This document shows positions 26,625-35,998 of a DNA stretch of 64,000 bases, piece by piece. The notes beneath the pieces are model-generated. The model searched no databases and was not told where the DNA came from. It saw nothing but the letters and a program-made list of their open reading frames with translations. The stretch is from NCBI RefSeq assembly GCF_042675725.1, contig NZ_JBHTJN010000012.1, positions 62,001 through 126,000 of the forward strand, in the 5' to 3' direction. Every line of letters begins with the position of its first letter. Within the stretch, counting starts at the first letter, position 1. This DNA comes from Seminibacterium arietis (GTDB lineage Bacteria > Pseudomonadota > Gammaproteobacteria > Enterobacterales > Pasteurellaceae). A program made the translations under genes and the position numbers.

Positions 26625-28223
26625 ATGGTTGAATTTAAGCCTGATTTATGGATAAGTATAGCTATCTTTTTTGTTTTTTTATGTTTTATATTGACCTTCT
26701 CTATTGTATATAAAATAAAAAAAATAAAACAATTAGAATTAGTGATAAATAAAAATATTAATGATTTTAATCAGTTGATAGCAAAATATGAAAATTTACA
26801 ACAAATAAAAAACCAACTTGATCAAACTATAGTCAGATTTCAAACAGCGACAGAAAGTTTGCAGGCTCGATTAGCAGAGCGTGATGAAAAAATCCAGTAT
26901 TTACAGAATGAGTTGAATGAATCACAACAACGTCATGAAAATATAACTAATCAAATGAGTAGCTTGAAAGAGCATTTTGGAATAGCAAAAGCTAAATCAG
27001 ACAGCCTACAAAAGCAGCTTGAAGAAAGTCGTGGAGAGTTTTTTCGTAAAGATCAGGAGTGTGTGGGTTTAACTAAAAAAGCGACAGAACTTTTGCGAGA
27101 ATTAACTCAATTGAAAACTACTCTTGTGGAAAAAGAAAAACATTTTATTGCTCAACAGCAGGATTTTGTTAGTACAAAACAACAGCTTACTACAGAATTT
27201 CAAAATATTGCTAATCAAATATTGACTGAAAAAAGTCGAACCTTTAGTGAGTCGAATCAAATTGAACTAAATAACTTGTTAAAGCCTTTCCGTGAGCAAA
27301 TTGATAGTTTTCAAAAACGAGTTAACGAAATTCACTCGGAATCTTTAAAAGGCAATGCTGGATTAGAGGCTGAAATAAAAAAAGTGTTACAGATTGGATT
27401 AAACATGTCTCAGGAAGCAAATAATTTAACTTCAGCTTTGAAAGGTAATAAAAAAATTCTAGGTTGTTGGGGAGAGGTTCAGTTAGAGCAAACGTTACAA
27501 CTTGCGGGATTAGTTGAAAAAGATCATTATCAGTCTCAATCATATTTAAAAAATCAACAAGGTAAAATTAATTATCCTGATTTTGTGTTGTATCTACCTG
27601 ATAAAAAACATTTAGTTATTGATAGTAAAATGTCTTTATTAGCTTATGAAAGAGCGGTTAATGCTGACAATGAAAAACTTCGCCAGCAAAGCTTATTAGA
27701 ACATGTCAAAGCAATCAAAAATCATATTGATAGTTTATCAACAAAAAATTACAGTGATTTAATTGGTCTTCGTAGCCCTAATTTTGTATTGATGTTTGTT
27801 GCCGTTGAAGCCGCTTATATTGAAGCAATGAAAATGGACAGAGAATTATTTAATTATGGATATGAAAAAAATGTGATTTTAGTTTCCCATACTACACTAA
27901 TGCCAATTTTACGCACAGTAGCCAATTTATGGAGAATAGAACGAGGAAATACAGAAGCGAGAGAAATTAGTGAAAGAGCGGGAGATATTTATAATCAAAT
28001 TTGTACTTTTTCTGAAAGATTACTCAAATTGGGTAATTCGCTTGCGACGGCAAATAGTAATTACAATAATGTAGTAACAGCTTTTGTTGGTCAGCAAGGT
28101 TTAGTTGGTAAAGTTGAACGATTTAAAGATTTATCGGCAAAATCTAATAAACAACTTCATGATGTTAATTTATTGCATAGCGATTTAAATACAGAAAAAT
28201 TATTCATTCTTAACAAGAAGTAG
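26625..28223 (+). CDS. rmuC: DNA recombination protein RmuC
   Basis: An inner-membrane-anchored RmuC family protein. An N-terminal membrane helix (ISIAIFFVFLCFILTFSIVY) is followed by a long coiled coil (about residues 30-230) and a nuclease-like PD-(D/E)XK domain, with LGCWGEVQLEQTL, DFVLYLPDKKHLVIDSKMS and the final helical part. RmuC limits inversions at short inverted repeats in E. coli. I prefer ATG 26625, which follows GGGAGA, giving 532 residues. An ATG at 26580 would add 15 residues but has no clear ribosome site. Confidence 0.9.
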   Translation: MVEFKPDLWISIAIFFVFLCFILTFSIVYKIKKIKQLELVINKNINDFNQLIAKYENLQQIKNQLDQTIVRFQTATESLQARLAERDEKIQYLQNELNESQQRHENITNQMSSLKEHFGIAKAKSDSLQKQLEESRGEFFRKDQECVGLTKKATELLRELTQLKTTLVEKEKHFIAQQQDFVSTKQQLTTEFQNIANQILTEKSRTFSESNQIELNNLLKPFREQIDSFQKRVNEIHSESLKGNAGLEAEIKKVLQIGLNMSQEANNLTSALKGNKKILGCWGEVQLEQTLQLAGLVEKDHYQSQSYLKNQQGKINYPDFVLYLPDKKHLVIDSKMSLLAYERAVNADNEKLRQQSLLEHVKAIKNHIDSLSTKNYSDLIGLRSPNFVLMFVAVEAAYIEAMKMDRELFNYGYEKNVILVSHTTLMPILRTVANLWRIERGNTEAREISERAGDIYNQICTFSERLLKLGNSLATANSNYNNVVTAFVGQQGLVGKVERFKDLSAKSNKQLHDVNLLHSDLNTEKLFILNKK

Positions 28224-28308
28224 CTAGAGTAATTATTTGATTTTTTTAATCAAAATAATGATTTTTGGAATCCGTATCACAAAAACTCGAAAAAAGAATA
28301 AAAACATC

Positions 28309-28337
28309 TTGATACTGTATATCAATACAGTTATATT
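28309..28337 (+). promoter_or_regulatory. recA promoter with LexA (SOS) box
   Basis: CTGTATATCAATACAG at 28315-28330 is a consensus CTGT-N8-ACAG LexA box. It fills the 17-base spacer between a -35 TTGATA (28309-28314) and a -10 TATATT (28332-28337), so LexA binding would block RNA polymerase directly. It lies 46 bases upstream of the recA start. Confidence 0.9.
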
Positions 28338-28376
28338 ATACGTCAAATTTTATTAATCGTTTTGGAGATAAGCAAA

Positions 28377-29444
28377 ATGGCAACGCAAGAAGATAAAGCA
28401 AAAGCACTAGCAGCAGCATTAGGACAAATTGAAAAGCAATTTGGTAAAGGTTCAATTATGAAGTTAGGTGAAACTCAGTCTCTTGATGTAGAGGCTGTAT
28501 CTACTGGATCTTTAAGTTTGGATGCTGCATTGGGTATTGGTGGACTGCCAATGGGACGTATTGTTGAAATCTTCGGTCCAGAATCTTCAGGAAAAACTAC
28601 CTTAACATTGACTGTTATTGCTCAAGCCCAGAAAGAAGGTAAAACTTGTGCATTTATTGATGCAGAACATGCGTTAGATCCTATTTATGCGACAAAATTA
28701 GGCGTAAATATAAAAGAATTGCTAGTTTCTCAACCAGATTGTGGTGAACAAGCGTTAGAAATTTGTGATGCTTTAGTTCGTTCTGGTGCAGTTGATGTTG
28801 TTATTGTAGATTCTGTTGCTGCACTTACACCAAAAGCAGAAATAGAAGGAGAAATGGGCGATTCTCATATGGGATTGCAAGCTCGTTTAATGTCTCAAGC
28901 ACTGCGTAAGCTAACTGCACAAATCAAAACATCTAATTGTTTAGTGATTTTTATTAATCAAATTCGCATGAAAATAGGAGTTGTGTTTGGAAATCCAGAG
29001 ACGACAACGGGTGGTAATGCATTGAAATTTTATTCTTCAGTGCGATTAGATATTCGCCGTACAGGTTCTATTAAAGATGGAGATCAAGTTATTGGAAATG
29101 AAACAAGGGTCAAAGTTGTAAAAAATAAAGTTGCACCACCGTTCCGTCAAGTTGATTTTCAAATTCTTTATGGTGAAGGCATTTCTAAAAATGGAGAACT
29201 TATTGATTTAGGTGTTAAACACAAGTTAGTTAATAAATCGGGTGCTTGGTTCTCTTATAATGGTGAAAAAATTGGACAAGGCAAAGCTAATGCAATGAAA
29301 TGGTTAGCTCAACATCCAGAGGAAGCAAATATTTTAGAAGCAAAATTACGTGAAGAGTTGTTATCAAATCCAGATAAAACATTAATGGCTGATATATCTT
29401 CTGCCTATGAAGAGGACAATAGCGGATCTGAAATCGATTTTTAG
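28377..29444 (+). CDS. recA: Recombinase RecA
   Basis: Forms filaments on single-stranded DNA, pairs homologous strands and triggers LexA self-cleavage. It also serves natural transformation, which the uptake signals imply. The Walker A GPESSGKT is at residues 67-74, followed by DAEHALDP and the QALRKLTA-type L1 region. The 355 residues are normal. I start at ATG 28377 after GGAGATAAG, giving MATQEDKAKAL; an upstream in-frame ATG has no conservation. recX follows. Confidence 0.98.
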   Translation: MATQEDKAKALAAALGQIEKQFGKGSIMKLGETQSLDVEAVSTGSLSLDAALGIGGLPMGRIVEIFGPESSGKTTLTLTVIAQAQKEGKTCAFIDAEHALDPIYATKLGVNIKELLVSQPDCGEQALEICDALVRSGAVDVVIVDSVAALTPKAEIEGEMGDSHMGLQARLMSQALRKLTAQIKTSNCLVIFINQIRMKIGVVFGNPETTTGGNALKFYSSVRLDIRRTGSIKDGDQVIGNETRVKVVKNKVAPPFRQVDFQILYGEGISKNGELIDLGVKHKLVNKSGAWFSYNGEKIGQGKANAMKWLAQHPEEANILEAKLREELLSNPDKTLMADISSAYEEDNSGSEIDF

Positions 29445-29519
29445 TTATCTCTTAATTTAAAAACTTAGAAAAGTGCGGTGTAAAATCACACATTTTTAAA
29501 TTTAGATGAGGGATATACT

Positions 29520-29978
29520 ATGTCATCATTAGGTCTTACCTATGTAATGAGATTGCTTGCTAGACGTGAATATAGTGAGTTTGAAATTCGCTGTAAAATG
29601 CAAGAAAAAGGTTTTTCTGAGACAGAAATTTCTCAAACTATTGAGTATTGTCATCAAAAAAATTGGCAAAACGACAGGCGTTTTACAGAAAGTTATCTTT
29701 ACTCTCGTTCACAAAAAGGCTACGGAGTGAATAGAATTCGTCAAGAACTTTATCACCTAAAAGGAATATCATTTGAATTATTTGAGGAAGTTTTAGCTGA
29801 AGTAGATATTAACTGGTCCGAAGTTGCTTTGAGTGTTTTACGCAAAAAATTTCCTAATTATGCAGCAATGTGTGATGGAAAAACTAGGCAAAAAATTTGG
29901 CACTATATGTTATCTCATGGTTTTATTTCAGATGATTTTTCCGATTATGTAAATCAATATCCGCCAGACTTTATTTGA
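29520..29978 (+). CDS. recX: Regulatory protein RecX
   Basis: An all-helical protein of 152 residues that caps and limits RecA filaments. Three tandem three-helix modules are suggested by the repeat pattern LARREYSEFEIRCKMQEKGF, then SRSQKGYGVNRIRQELYHLK and the C-terminal YMLSHGFI. It is 75 bases after recA on the same strand, so it is probably expressed by readthrough under SOS control. An uptake signal lies in the gap (29473). Confidence 0.93.
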   Translation: MSSLGLTYVMRLLARREYSEFEIRCKMQEKGFSETEISQTIEYCHQKNWQNDRRFTESYLYSRSQKGYGVNRIRQELYHLKGISFELFEEVLAEVDINWSEVALSVLRKKFPNYAAMCDGKTRQKIWHYMLSHGFISDDFSDYVNQYPPDFI

Positions 29979-30097
29979 TAATAATCAATTGCTTTGGGAT
30001 AAATTTTCATTAACAGTCCTCCATAATAGTACTTTGTGTAACTCATGGGCAATGATAAACTAAGAGCAATTTTTTATTTAACTAATGGAATATGTAA

Positions 30098-31813
30098 ATG
30101 CGAGCAAGTAAATATTTATTTTCTACACTAAAAGAAACGCCAAATGATGCACAAGTCGTTAGTCATCAATTAATGCTTAGAGCAGGAATGGTACGATCTT
30201 TAGCTTCAGGACTTTATAATTGGTTACCAACAGGATTGCGAGTTTTAAAAAAAGTTGAACATATTGTTCGTGATGAAATGAATAAGAGTGGAGCAATTGA
30301 AGTTGAGATGCCTGTAGTACAGCCAGCAGAATTGTGGCAAGAATCTCAGCGTTGGGAGCAATATGGTCCAGAATTGTTGCGTTTTTCTGATCGTGGACAA
30401 CGCGATTTTGTGTTAGGACCTACTCATGAGGAAGTAATAACAGATCTTGTTCGTAGAGAAGTAACATCATATAAGCAACTTCCTCTTAATTTATATCAAA
30501 TTCAAACTAAATTTAGAGATGAAGTTAGACCTCGTTTTGGTGTTATGCGGTGTCGTGAGTTTCTGATGAAAGATGCATATTCTTTTCATATAACGAAAGA
30601 AAGTTTGCAAGAAACTTATAACGTTATGTATCAAACTTATACAAATATTTTTACACGACTAGGTTTAGATTTTCGTGCAGTACAAGCAGACACAGGCTCT
30701 ATTGGTGGTAGTGTCAGTCATGAATTTCAAGTATTAGCAAAAAGCGGTGAAGATGATATTGTTTTTTCAACAGAGTCAGATTTTGCAGCGAATATCGAAT
30801 TGGCTGAGGCAGTTACACTAGGTGAGAGAGCCGCTCCTACAAAAATGATGGAATTAGTTGATACTCCGAATGCCAAAACTATCGATCAACTAGTAAGTCA
30901 ATTTAATTTATCTGTTGAGAAAACAGTAAAAACATTGATCGTAAAAGGTGCAAATGAAGAAAATCCTTTAGTAGCACTAATTATTCGTGGTGATCATGAA
31001 CTTAATGAAATCAAAGCTCAAAAATTACCAGAAGTTGCGGATCCTTTAACATTTGCTGACGAAACAGAAATCAGAGCAAAAATAGTAGCTGGTGTTGGAT
31101 CACTTGGTCCTGTGAATTTGAATATTCCTATGATTATTGACCGATCTGTTGCAATAATGAGTGATTTTCATGCTGGTGCTAATATAGATGGAAAGCATTA
31201 TTTTAATATTAACTGGGATCGTGATGTAGTTTTACCAAAAATTGCTGATTTACGTAATGTAGTGGAAGGGGATCCAAGTCCTGATGGCAAAGGTTCGTTA
31301 CTGATTAAACGAGGAATTGAAGTTGGGCATATTTTCCAATTAGGGACAAAATATTCTGAAGCGATGAAAGCAACAGTACAGGGTGAAGATGGTCGACCAC
31401 AAACAATGATTATGGGATGCTATGGCATAGGTGTAACTCGTATAGTTGCAGCTGCTATTGAGCAGAACCATGATGAAAATGGTATTATTTGGTCAACTGA
31501 TGCTATAGCTCCTTTCACTGTTGCGATCGTGCCAATGAATATGCATAAGTCAGAAGTTGTACAACAATTCTCAGAAAATTTATACCGCACTTTATTATCT
31601 CAAGGAGTTGATGTTATTTTTGATGATCGTAAAGAAAGAGCAGGAGTAATGTTTGCTGATATGGAATTGATAGGTGTGCCACATATATTAGTAATAGGTG
31701 AAAAAAATCTGCAAGCTGGTCAAGTTGAATATAAAAATCGCAAAACTGGTGAAAAGCAAATGATATCTAAAGAAAATTTACTTTCTTTTATTAATTCTCA
31801 AATTAAAATTTAA
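30098..31813 (+). CDS. proS: Prolyl-tRNA synthetase
   Basis: A class II aminoacyl-tRNA synthetase of the bacterial type, 571 residues. Motif 2 appears as TKFRDEVRPRFGVMRCREFLMKD. The editing INS domain lies between about residues 225 and 385 and removes mischarged Ala-tRNA. Motif 3 is GCYGIGVTRIVAAAIEQ and an anticodon-binding domain ends the protein. It stands alone, with a terminator hairpin containing an uptake signal after it. Confidence 0.97.
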   Translation: MRASKYLFSTLKETPNDAQVVSHQLMLRAGMVRSLASGLYNWLPTGLRVLKKVEHIVRDEMNKSGAIEVEMPVVQPAELWQESQRWEQYGPELLRFSDRGQRDFVLGPTHEEVITDLVRREVTSYKQLPLNLYQIQTKFRDEVRPRFGVMRCREFLMKDAYSFHITKESLQETYNVMYQTYTNIFTRLGLDFRAVQADTGSIGGSVSHEFQVLAKSGEDDIVFSTESDFAANIELAEAVTLGERAAPTKMMELVDTPNAKTIDQLVSQFNLSVEKTVKTLIVKGANEENPLVALIIRGDHELNEIKAQKLPEVADPLTFADETEIRAKIVAGVGSLGPVNLNIPMIIDRSVAIMSDFHAGANIDGKHYFNINWDRDVVLPKIADLRNVVEGDPSPDGKGSLLIKRGIEVGHIFQLGTKYSEAMKATVQGEDGRPQTMIMGCYGIGVTRIVAAAIEQNHDENGIIWSTDAIAPFTVAIVPMNMHKSEVVQQFSENLYRTLLSQGVDVIFDDRKERAGVMFADMELIGVPHILVIGEKNLQAGQVEYKNRKTGEKQMISKENLLSFINSQIKI

Positions 31814-31822
31814 AACCAGATA

Positions 31823-31853
31823 AAAAATCACCGCACTTTTTGCGGTGATTTTT
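31823..31853. terminator. Bidirectional terminator built on an uptake signal
   Basis: A 13-base perfect stem, from AAAAATCACCGCA (31823-31835) and TGCGGTGATTTTT (31841-31853), has a five-base loop. One arm and the loop contain ACCGCACTT (31831-31839). It lies between convergent proS and udp and has T runs for both directions. Confidence 0.85.
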
Positions 31854-31879
31854 GTGTTTAAATAAAGCTAGAAATTGCT

Positions 31880-32641
31880 TTATTTCAGCAATAATCCAGC
31901 TGCTTTTACAACGATCTCAACTGCTTTTTGCTCCGTTTGATGAATTGTTGATTCATTAGGAATTTCTTGTTGAGTACGGTTTACAATGACACCAGATACC
32001 ATACCACCACGTAATCCCAACGCTGAACACATAGTGAACAATGTAGCACTTTCCATTTCGTAGTTCATTACATTCAGTTCTTGCCACTGTTTCAATGAAC
32101 CTTGATAATGACGACACACTTTACCACTATAAGTATCATAGCGTTCTTGTCCTGGATAGAAAGTATCAGAAGATGCTGTAATACCTACATGAACACCCTT
32201 TTTAGTTTCGCTGGAAGCTGCATTATATAGTGCCGTGGTACAATCAAAATTAGCAACAGCTGGGTATTCTAATGGAGCAAAATGACGACTTGCACCATCT
32301 AAACGTACAGCACCAGTTGTCACTAGAATATCACCTACATTAATGTGAGGTTGAATAGCTCCAGTTGTTCCAATACGTAAGAACGTTCTTACTCCAAGCT
32401 GGGCTAGTTCTTCTACGGCGATAGAGACAGAAGGTCCTCCAATACCAGTAGAACAAACTACAACGGCTTTATTGTCGATATAACCTAACCAAGAAGTAAA
32501 CTCTCGAGTTGATGCTAAAAATTTTGGGTTTTCTAATAAACGAGCGATGCGTTCTACTCGTTCTGGAGCTCCAGGAACAATGGCTAATTCTGCTCCGTCT
32601 AACATTGCTTTTGTTAAGCCTAAATGAAATACATCTGACAT
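31880..32641 (-). CDS. udp: Uridine phosphorylase
   Basis: Splits uridine with phosphate into uracil and ribose-1-phosphate. The 253 residues belong to the NP-I phosphorylase family, with GAPERVERIA (phosphate site), STGIGGPS, LRIGTTGAIQ and the substrate loop YEMESATLFTM. It starts 16 bases after asnC on the same strand, so asnC and udp are probably cotranscribed, an unexpected pairing. Confidence 0.96.
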   Translation of the reverse strand: MSDVFHLGLTKAMLDGAELAIVPGAPERVERIARLLENPKFLASTREFTSWLGYIDNKAVVVCSTGIGGPSVSIAVEELAQLGVRTFLRIGTTGAIQPHINVGDILVTTGAVRLDGASRHFAPLEYPAVANFDCTTALYNAASSETKKGVHVGITASSDTFYPGQERYDTYSGKVCRHYQGSLKQWQELNVMNYEMESATLFTMCSALGLRGGMVSGVIVNRTQQEIPNESTIHQTEQKAVEIVVKAAGLLLK

Positions 32642-32657
32642 AAAATATTCCTTTTGT

Positions 32658-33110
32658 TTATGGTGTTATATCTCGCATAATTGGATTTTGCATAGAGATT
32701 AAAGTTTCAGTTGATTGAATTTCATCAATTAATTGAATTTTTTTCGCTAGTACAGAATGCAATTCTGCTATAGTATGGGTCATCACTTTTATGAACAGTG
32801 AATAATTCCCTGTAGTGTAGTAGACTTCCACAACCTCATTAAATTCCTCCAATTGTTTAATGACTTTGTTGCAATCTTTTGCACTTTTTAAAATTATGCC
32901 GATAAAGCAACAAACATCGTAGCCTAGTTTGCGTTCATCAATACGAATTTTTGTGCCTTGAATTATCCCTGATTGACGCATTTTTTCCACGCGGACGTGG
33001 ATAGTTCCTGGGCTTACTCCGAAATTCTTTGCCATTTCAGCATAGGGGGTACGAGCATCTTTGATCAATACTCGTAAAATTTGTTGATCAAGAGTGTCTA
33101 TTTGGTGCAT
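32658..33110 (-). CDS. asnC: Asparagine-responsive regulator AsnC (Lrp/AsnC family)
   Basis: A 150-residue Lrp/AsnC regulator. The N-terminal helix-turn-helix (LDQQILRVLIKDARTPYAEM) is followed by the RAM ligand-binding domain with VVEVYYTTGNYSLFIKV. AsnC activates asnA when asparagine is low and represses itself. It is divergent from asnA across 156 bases, the classical arrangement that strongly supports the specific name. Confidence 0.94.
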   Translation of the reverse strand: MHQIDTLDQQILRVLIKDARTPYAEMAKNFGVSPGTIHVRVEKMRQSGIIQGTKIRIDERKLGYDVCCFIGIILKSAKDCNKVIKQLEEFNEVVEVYYTTGNYSLFIKVMTHTIAELHSVLAKKIQLIDEIQSTETLISMQNPIMRDITP

Positions 33111-33266
33111 ATTTTACCTTTAATTAAATTTTTTATAAAAATAACATCATTTTATTTAAAATAATTTATTCTCTTTGCTATTTTTAATAAAGTTAATTGA
33201 AATTTTGATTGATTGTTTAGATAATATTCAAATAAATTTAAAACAACAAATAAGGTTTATAAAAAA

Positions 33267-34259
33267 ATGAAAAAATCGTTTATTCTACAACAACAAGAAA
33301 TTAGTTTTACCAAAAATACTTTTACAGAAAAATTATTACAGCATTTAGGACTTGTTGAAGTTCAAGGTCCTATCCTAAGCCAAGTTGGTAATGGTATTCA
33401 AGATAATCTTTCAGGAACAGAGAAAGCAGTTCAAGTAAATGTGAAGCAGATCACAAATGCAACCTTTGAAGTTGTTCATTCTTTAGCCAAATGGAAGCGT
33501 CATACTCTTGCTCGTTTTGGTTTTGCAGAAAATGAGGGACTTTTTGTGCATATGAAAGCACTTCGTCCAGATGAAGATAGCCTTGATCAAACTCATTCGG
33601 TGTATGTAGATCAATGGGATTGGGAAAAAGTGATTCCTGCTGGTCAGCGTAATTTAGCTTATTTAAAAGAAACAGTGCGTTCAATTTATCAAGCAATTTT
33701 AGATACAGAAAATGAAGTGAGTTGTAAGTTTAGTTTAGAAAAGTTTTTACCACAAGAAATTACGTTTGTGCACAGTGAAGATCTTGTTAGAGAATATCCT
33801 GATATGAATGACAAGGAACGTGAAAATGCTATTTGTAAAAAACATGGAGCGGTATTTTTAATTGGAATTGGTGGAGTTCTGTCTGATGGAAAACCACACG
33901 ATTGTCGAGCTCCAGATTATGATGATTGGACAACACCTTCTGAAGGAGAATATAAAGGATTAAACGGTGATATTTTAGTTTGGAACCCTGTTTTAGACCG
34001 AGCTTTTGAAGTTTCTTCTATGGGGATCCGTGTTGATGAGACAGCTTTACGCAAACAACTTGCAATTACTGGTGATGAAGATCGCTTATCATTTGATTGG
34101 CATCAAGATTTGATCAATGGACGTTTGCCTCTTTCCATTGGTGGTGGAATTGGTCAATCTCGTTTAGTGATGTTACTGTTGCATAAAAAGCATATTGGCG
34201 AAGTACAATCTAGTGTATGGCCAAAAACAGTTATGGAAGAATTTGAAAATATTTTGTAA
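33267..34259 (+). CDS. asnA: Asparagine synthetase A (ammonia-dependent)
   Basis: Makes asparagine from aspartate, ammonia and ATP. It is a class II synthetase-like fold of 330 residues with MKALRPDE, VYVDQWDWE, SSMGIRVD and GGGIGQSRLVMLLL at the active site. It is divergent from asnC, its expected regulator, and ends in a strong hairpin. Confidence 0.97.
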   Translation: MKKSFILQQQEISFTKNTFTEKLLQHLGLVEVQGPILSQVGNGIQDNLSGTEKAVQVNVKQITNATFEVVHSLAKWKRHTLARFGFAENEGLFVHMKALRPDEDSLDQTHSVYVDQWDWEKVIPAGQRNLAYLKETVRSIYQAILDTENEVSCKFSLEKFLPQEITFVHSEDLVREYPDMNDKERENAICKKHGAVFLIGIGGVLSDGKPHDCRAPDYDDWTTPSEGEYKGLNGDILVWNPVLDRAFEVSSMGIRVDETALRKQLAITGDEDRLSFDWHQDLINGRLPLSIGGGIGQSRLVMLLLHKKHIGEVQSSVWPKTVMEEFENIL

Positions 34260-34265
34260 TAAATC

Positions 34266-34289
34266 AAAAGTGGGCAATGCCCACTTTTT
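34266..34289 (+). terminator. Rho-independent terminator after asnA
   Basis: AAAAGTGGGC and GCCCACTTTT form a 10-base stem with a short AT loop, 7 bases after the stop, followed by T residues. Confidence 0.85.
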
Positions 34290-34434
34290 GAATATTCAAA
34301 TTTATCAAAAACCCACCGCACTTTTGTTATAAGTTTAAAATAAATTTAAATTTTCCTATTAAAATCGTTAAAAAAGAGTATTTATTAGTCTATACTTGTT
34401 AGATATTACTACTAACAATAAAGGCACGATATTT

Positions 34435-35181
34435 ATGAAAAAATCTATCATCATTCCTGCATTAGATTTAATTGATGGCAAAGTAGTACGTCTGCACCAA
34501 GGGGATTATAGTCAGAAAACAATTTATCATGATGATCCTATGACTCAATTTGAGTCTTATTTGCAACAAGGAGCAAAACAATTACATCTTGTAGATCTGA
34601 CAGGAGCAAAAGATCCAACTCAAAGACAAACTGCACTTATAAGTAGAATTATTGAAAAAACACAAAGCCATATTCAGGTCGGGGGTGGTATTCGTGCAGA
34701 AAAACATGTATCAGATTTATTGGTAGCTGGGGCAAATCGAGTCGTGCTTGGTTCTATAGCTGTAACGGATAATAAGACAGTTGAGAGTTGGTTTAATAAA
34801 TATGGTGCAGAGAAATTTGTGTTGGCTTTAGATATTCGGATCGAAAATCAGCAAAAACGAGTAGCAATTAAAGGATGGCAAGAAACCAGTTCGCTAACGC
34901 TAGAAAATTTAGTTGAAAATTACCGCACTTTTGGTTTAAAACATGTTCTTTGTACTGATATTTCTCGAGATGGTACTTTAACAGGTTCGAACGTACAGCT
35001 TTATCAAGAAATTTGTGCAAAATACCCAGATATTCAATTCCAATCTTCAGGTGGTATAGGCTCTCTTGCTGATATAAATGCATTGAAAGAAACTGGTGTA
35101 TCAGGGATTATTGTCGGTCGTGCATTGTTAGAAAATAAATTTAATGTTTCGGAGGCGATTAAATGCTTGCAAAACGGATAA
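34435..35181 (+). CDS. hisA: ProFAR isomerase (histidine step 4)
   Basis: Isomerises ProFAR to PRFAR in histidine synthesis. A half-barrel-repeat TIM barrel of 248 residues, with IPALDLIDGKVVRLHQGDY at the start (catalytic Asp8-type residue in ALDLIDG), VGGGIR and SSGGIGSLAD phosphate sites. I start at ATG 34435; the longer in-frame start has no homology to the family. It overlaps hisF by 19 bases. There is no hisB or hisH upstream, so the operon begins here at hisA. Confidence 0.95.
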   Translation: MKKSIIIPALDLIDGKVVRLHQGDYSQKTIYHDDPMTQFESYLQQGAKQLHLVDLTGAKDPTQRQTALISRIIEKTQSHIQVGGGIRAEKHVSDLLVAGANRVVLGSIAVTDNKTVESWFNKYGAEKFVLALDIRIENQQKRVAIKGWQETSSLTLENLVENYRTFGLKHVLCTDISRDGTLTGSNVQLYQEICAKYPDIQFQSSGGIGSLADINALKETGVSGIIVGRALLENKFNVSEAIKCLQNG

Positions 35182-35936
35182 TTCCTTGCTTAGATGTTCG
35201 TGATGGACAAGTAGTCAAGGGAGTACAATTTCGTAATCATGAAATTATAGGTGATATAGTTCCTCTTGCTGTACGTTATGCCGAAGAAGGAGCTGATGAA
35301 TTAGTGTTTTATGATATTACTGCTTCGTCAGATGGTAGAACAGTGGATAAAAGTTGGGTTCAACGTGTAGCAGAAGTCATAGATATACCTTTTTGTGTTG
35401 CAGGGGGAATTAAGACTATTGAAGATGCAGAGCAAATTTTTGCTTTTGGGGCAGATAAAATTTCTATAAATTCACCCGCACTTGCTAGACCTGATTTAAT
35501 TACAGATTTATCTCAACGTTTTGGTGTTCAGGCAATAGTTGTTGGAATTGATAGTTGGTTTGAACAGGCTAGTGGTTGTTATTGGGTTAATCAGTATACT
35601 GGAGATGAAAAACGTACTCTTCAAACGCAATGGCAATTATTAGACTGGGTGAAAGAAGTTCAGCAACGTGGGGCTGGTGAGATCGTATTGAATATGATGA
35701 ATCAGGATGGTGTACGAAAAGGTTATGATTTAATGCAATTAAAAAAAGTACGTGAAGTTTGCCATTTGCCACTGATTGCTTCTGGGGGGGCGGGGGAAAT
35801 GGCACATTTTCGAGATGCATTTATTGATGTAAAAGTGGATGGGGCATTGGCTGCTAGTGTATTTCACAAACAAATTATTAATATTGGTCAATTGAAAGCA
35901 TATCTTAAAAATTCAGGAATCAATGTTCGAATTTAA
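35163..35936 (+). CDS. hisF: Imidazole glycerol phosphate synthase, cyclase subunit HisF
   Basis: With HisH it converts PRFAR and ammonia to imidazole glycerol phosphate and AICAR. The 257-residue TIM barrel shows the two catalytic aspartates in IPCLDVRDGQVVKGVQF and VVGIDSW, and phosphate loops CVAGGIKT and ASGGAGE. The start lies inside the hisA 3' end. A G7 run followed by C and G5 (35784-35796) encodes SGGAG and is striking in such an AT-rich gene. Confidence 0.96.
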   Translation: MLAKRIIPCLDVRDGQVVKGVQFRNHEIIGDIVPLAVRYAEEGADELVFYDITASSDGRTVDKSWVQRVAEVIDIPFCVAGGIKTIEDAEQIFAFGADKISINSPALARPDLITDLSQRFGVQAIVVGIDSWFEQASGCYWVNQYTGDEKRTLQTQWQLLDWVKEVQQRGAGEIVLNMMNQDGVRKGYDLMQLKKVREVCHLPLIASGGAGEMAHFRDAFIDVKVDGALAASVFHKQIINIGQLKAYLKNSGINVRI

Positions 35937-35998
35937 ACACTATTATAATTAGCCTGATTTTTAAAGCTTTCAAGAATTAAATGCTAGAGGAGCTACTT

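Noticed and set aside
28232..28265. Possible terminator after rmuC
   Set aside because: The TTGATT/AATCAA match is short and imperfect in an AT-rich stretch, so I did not list it.
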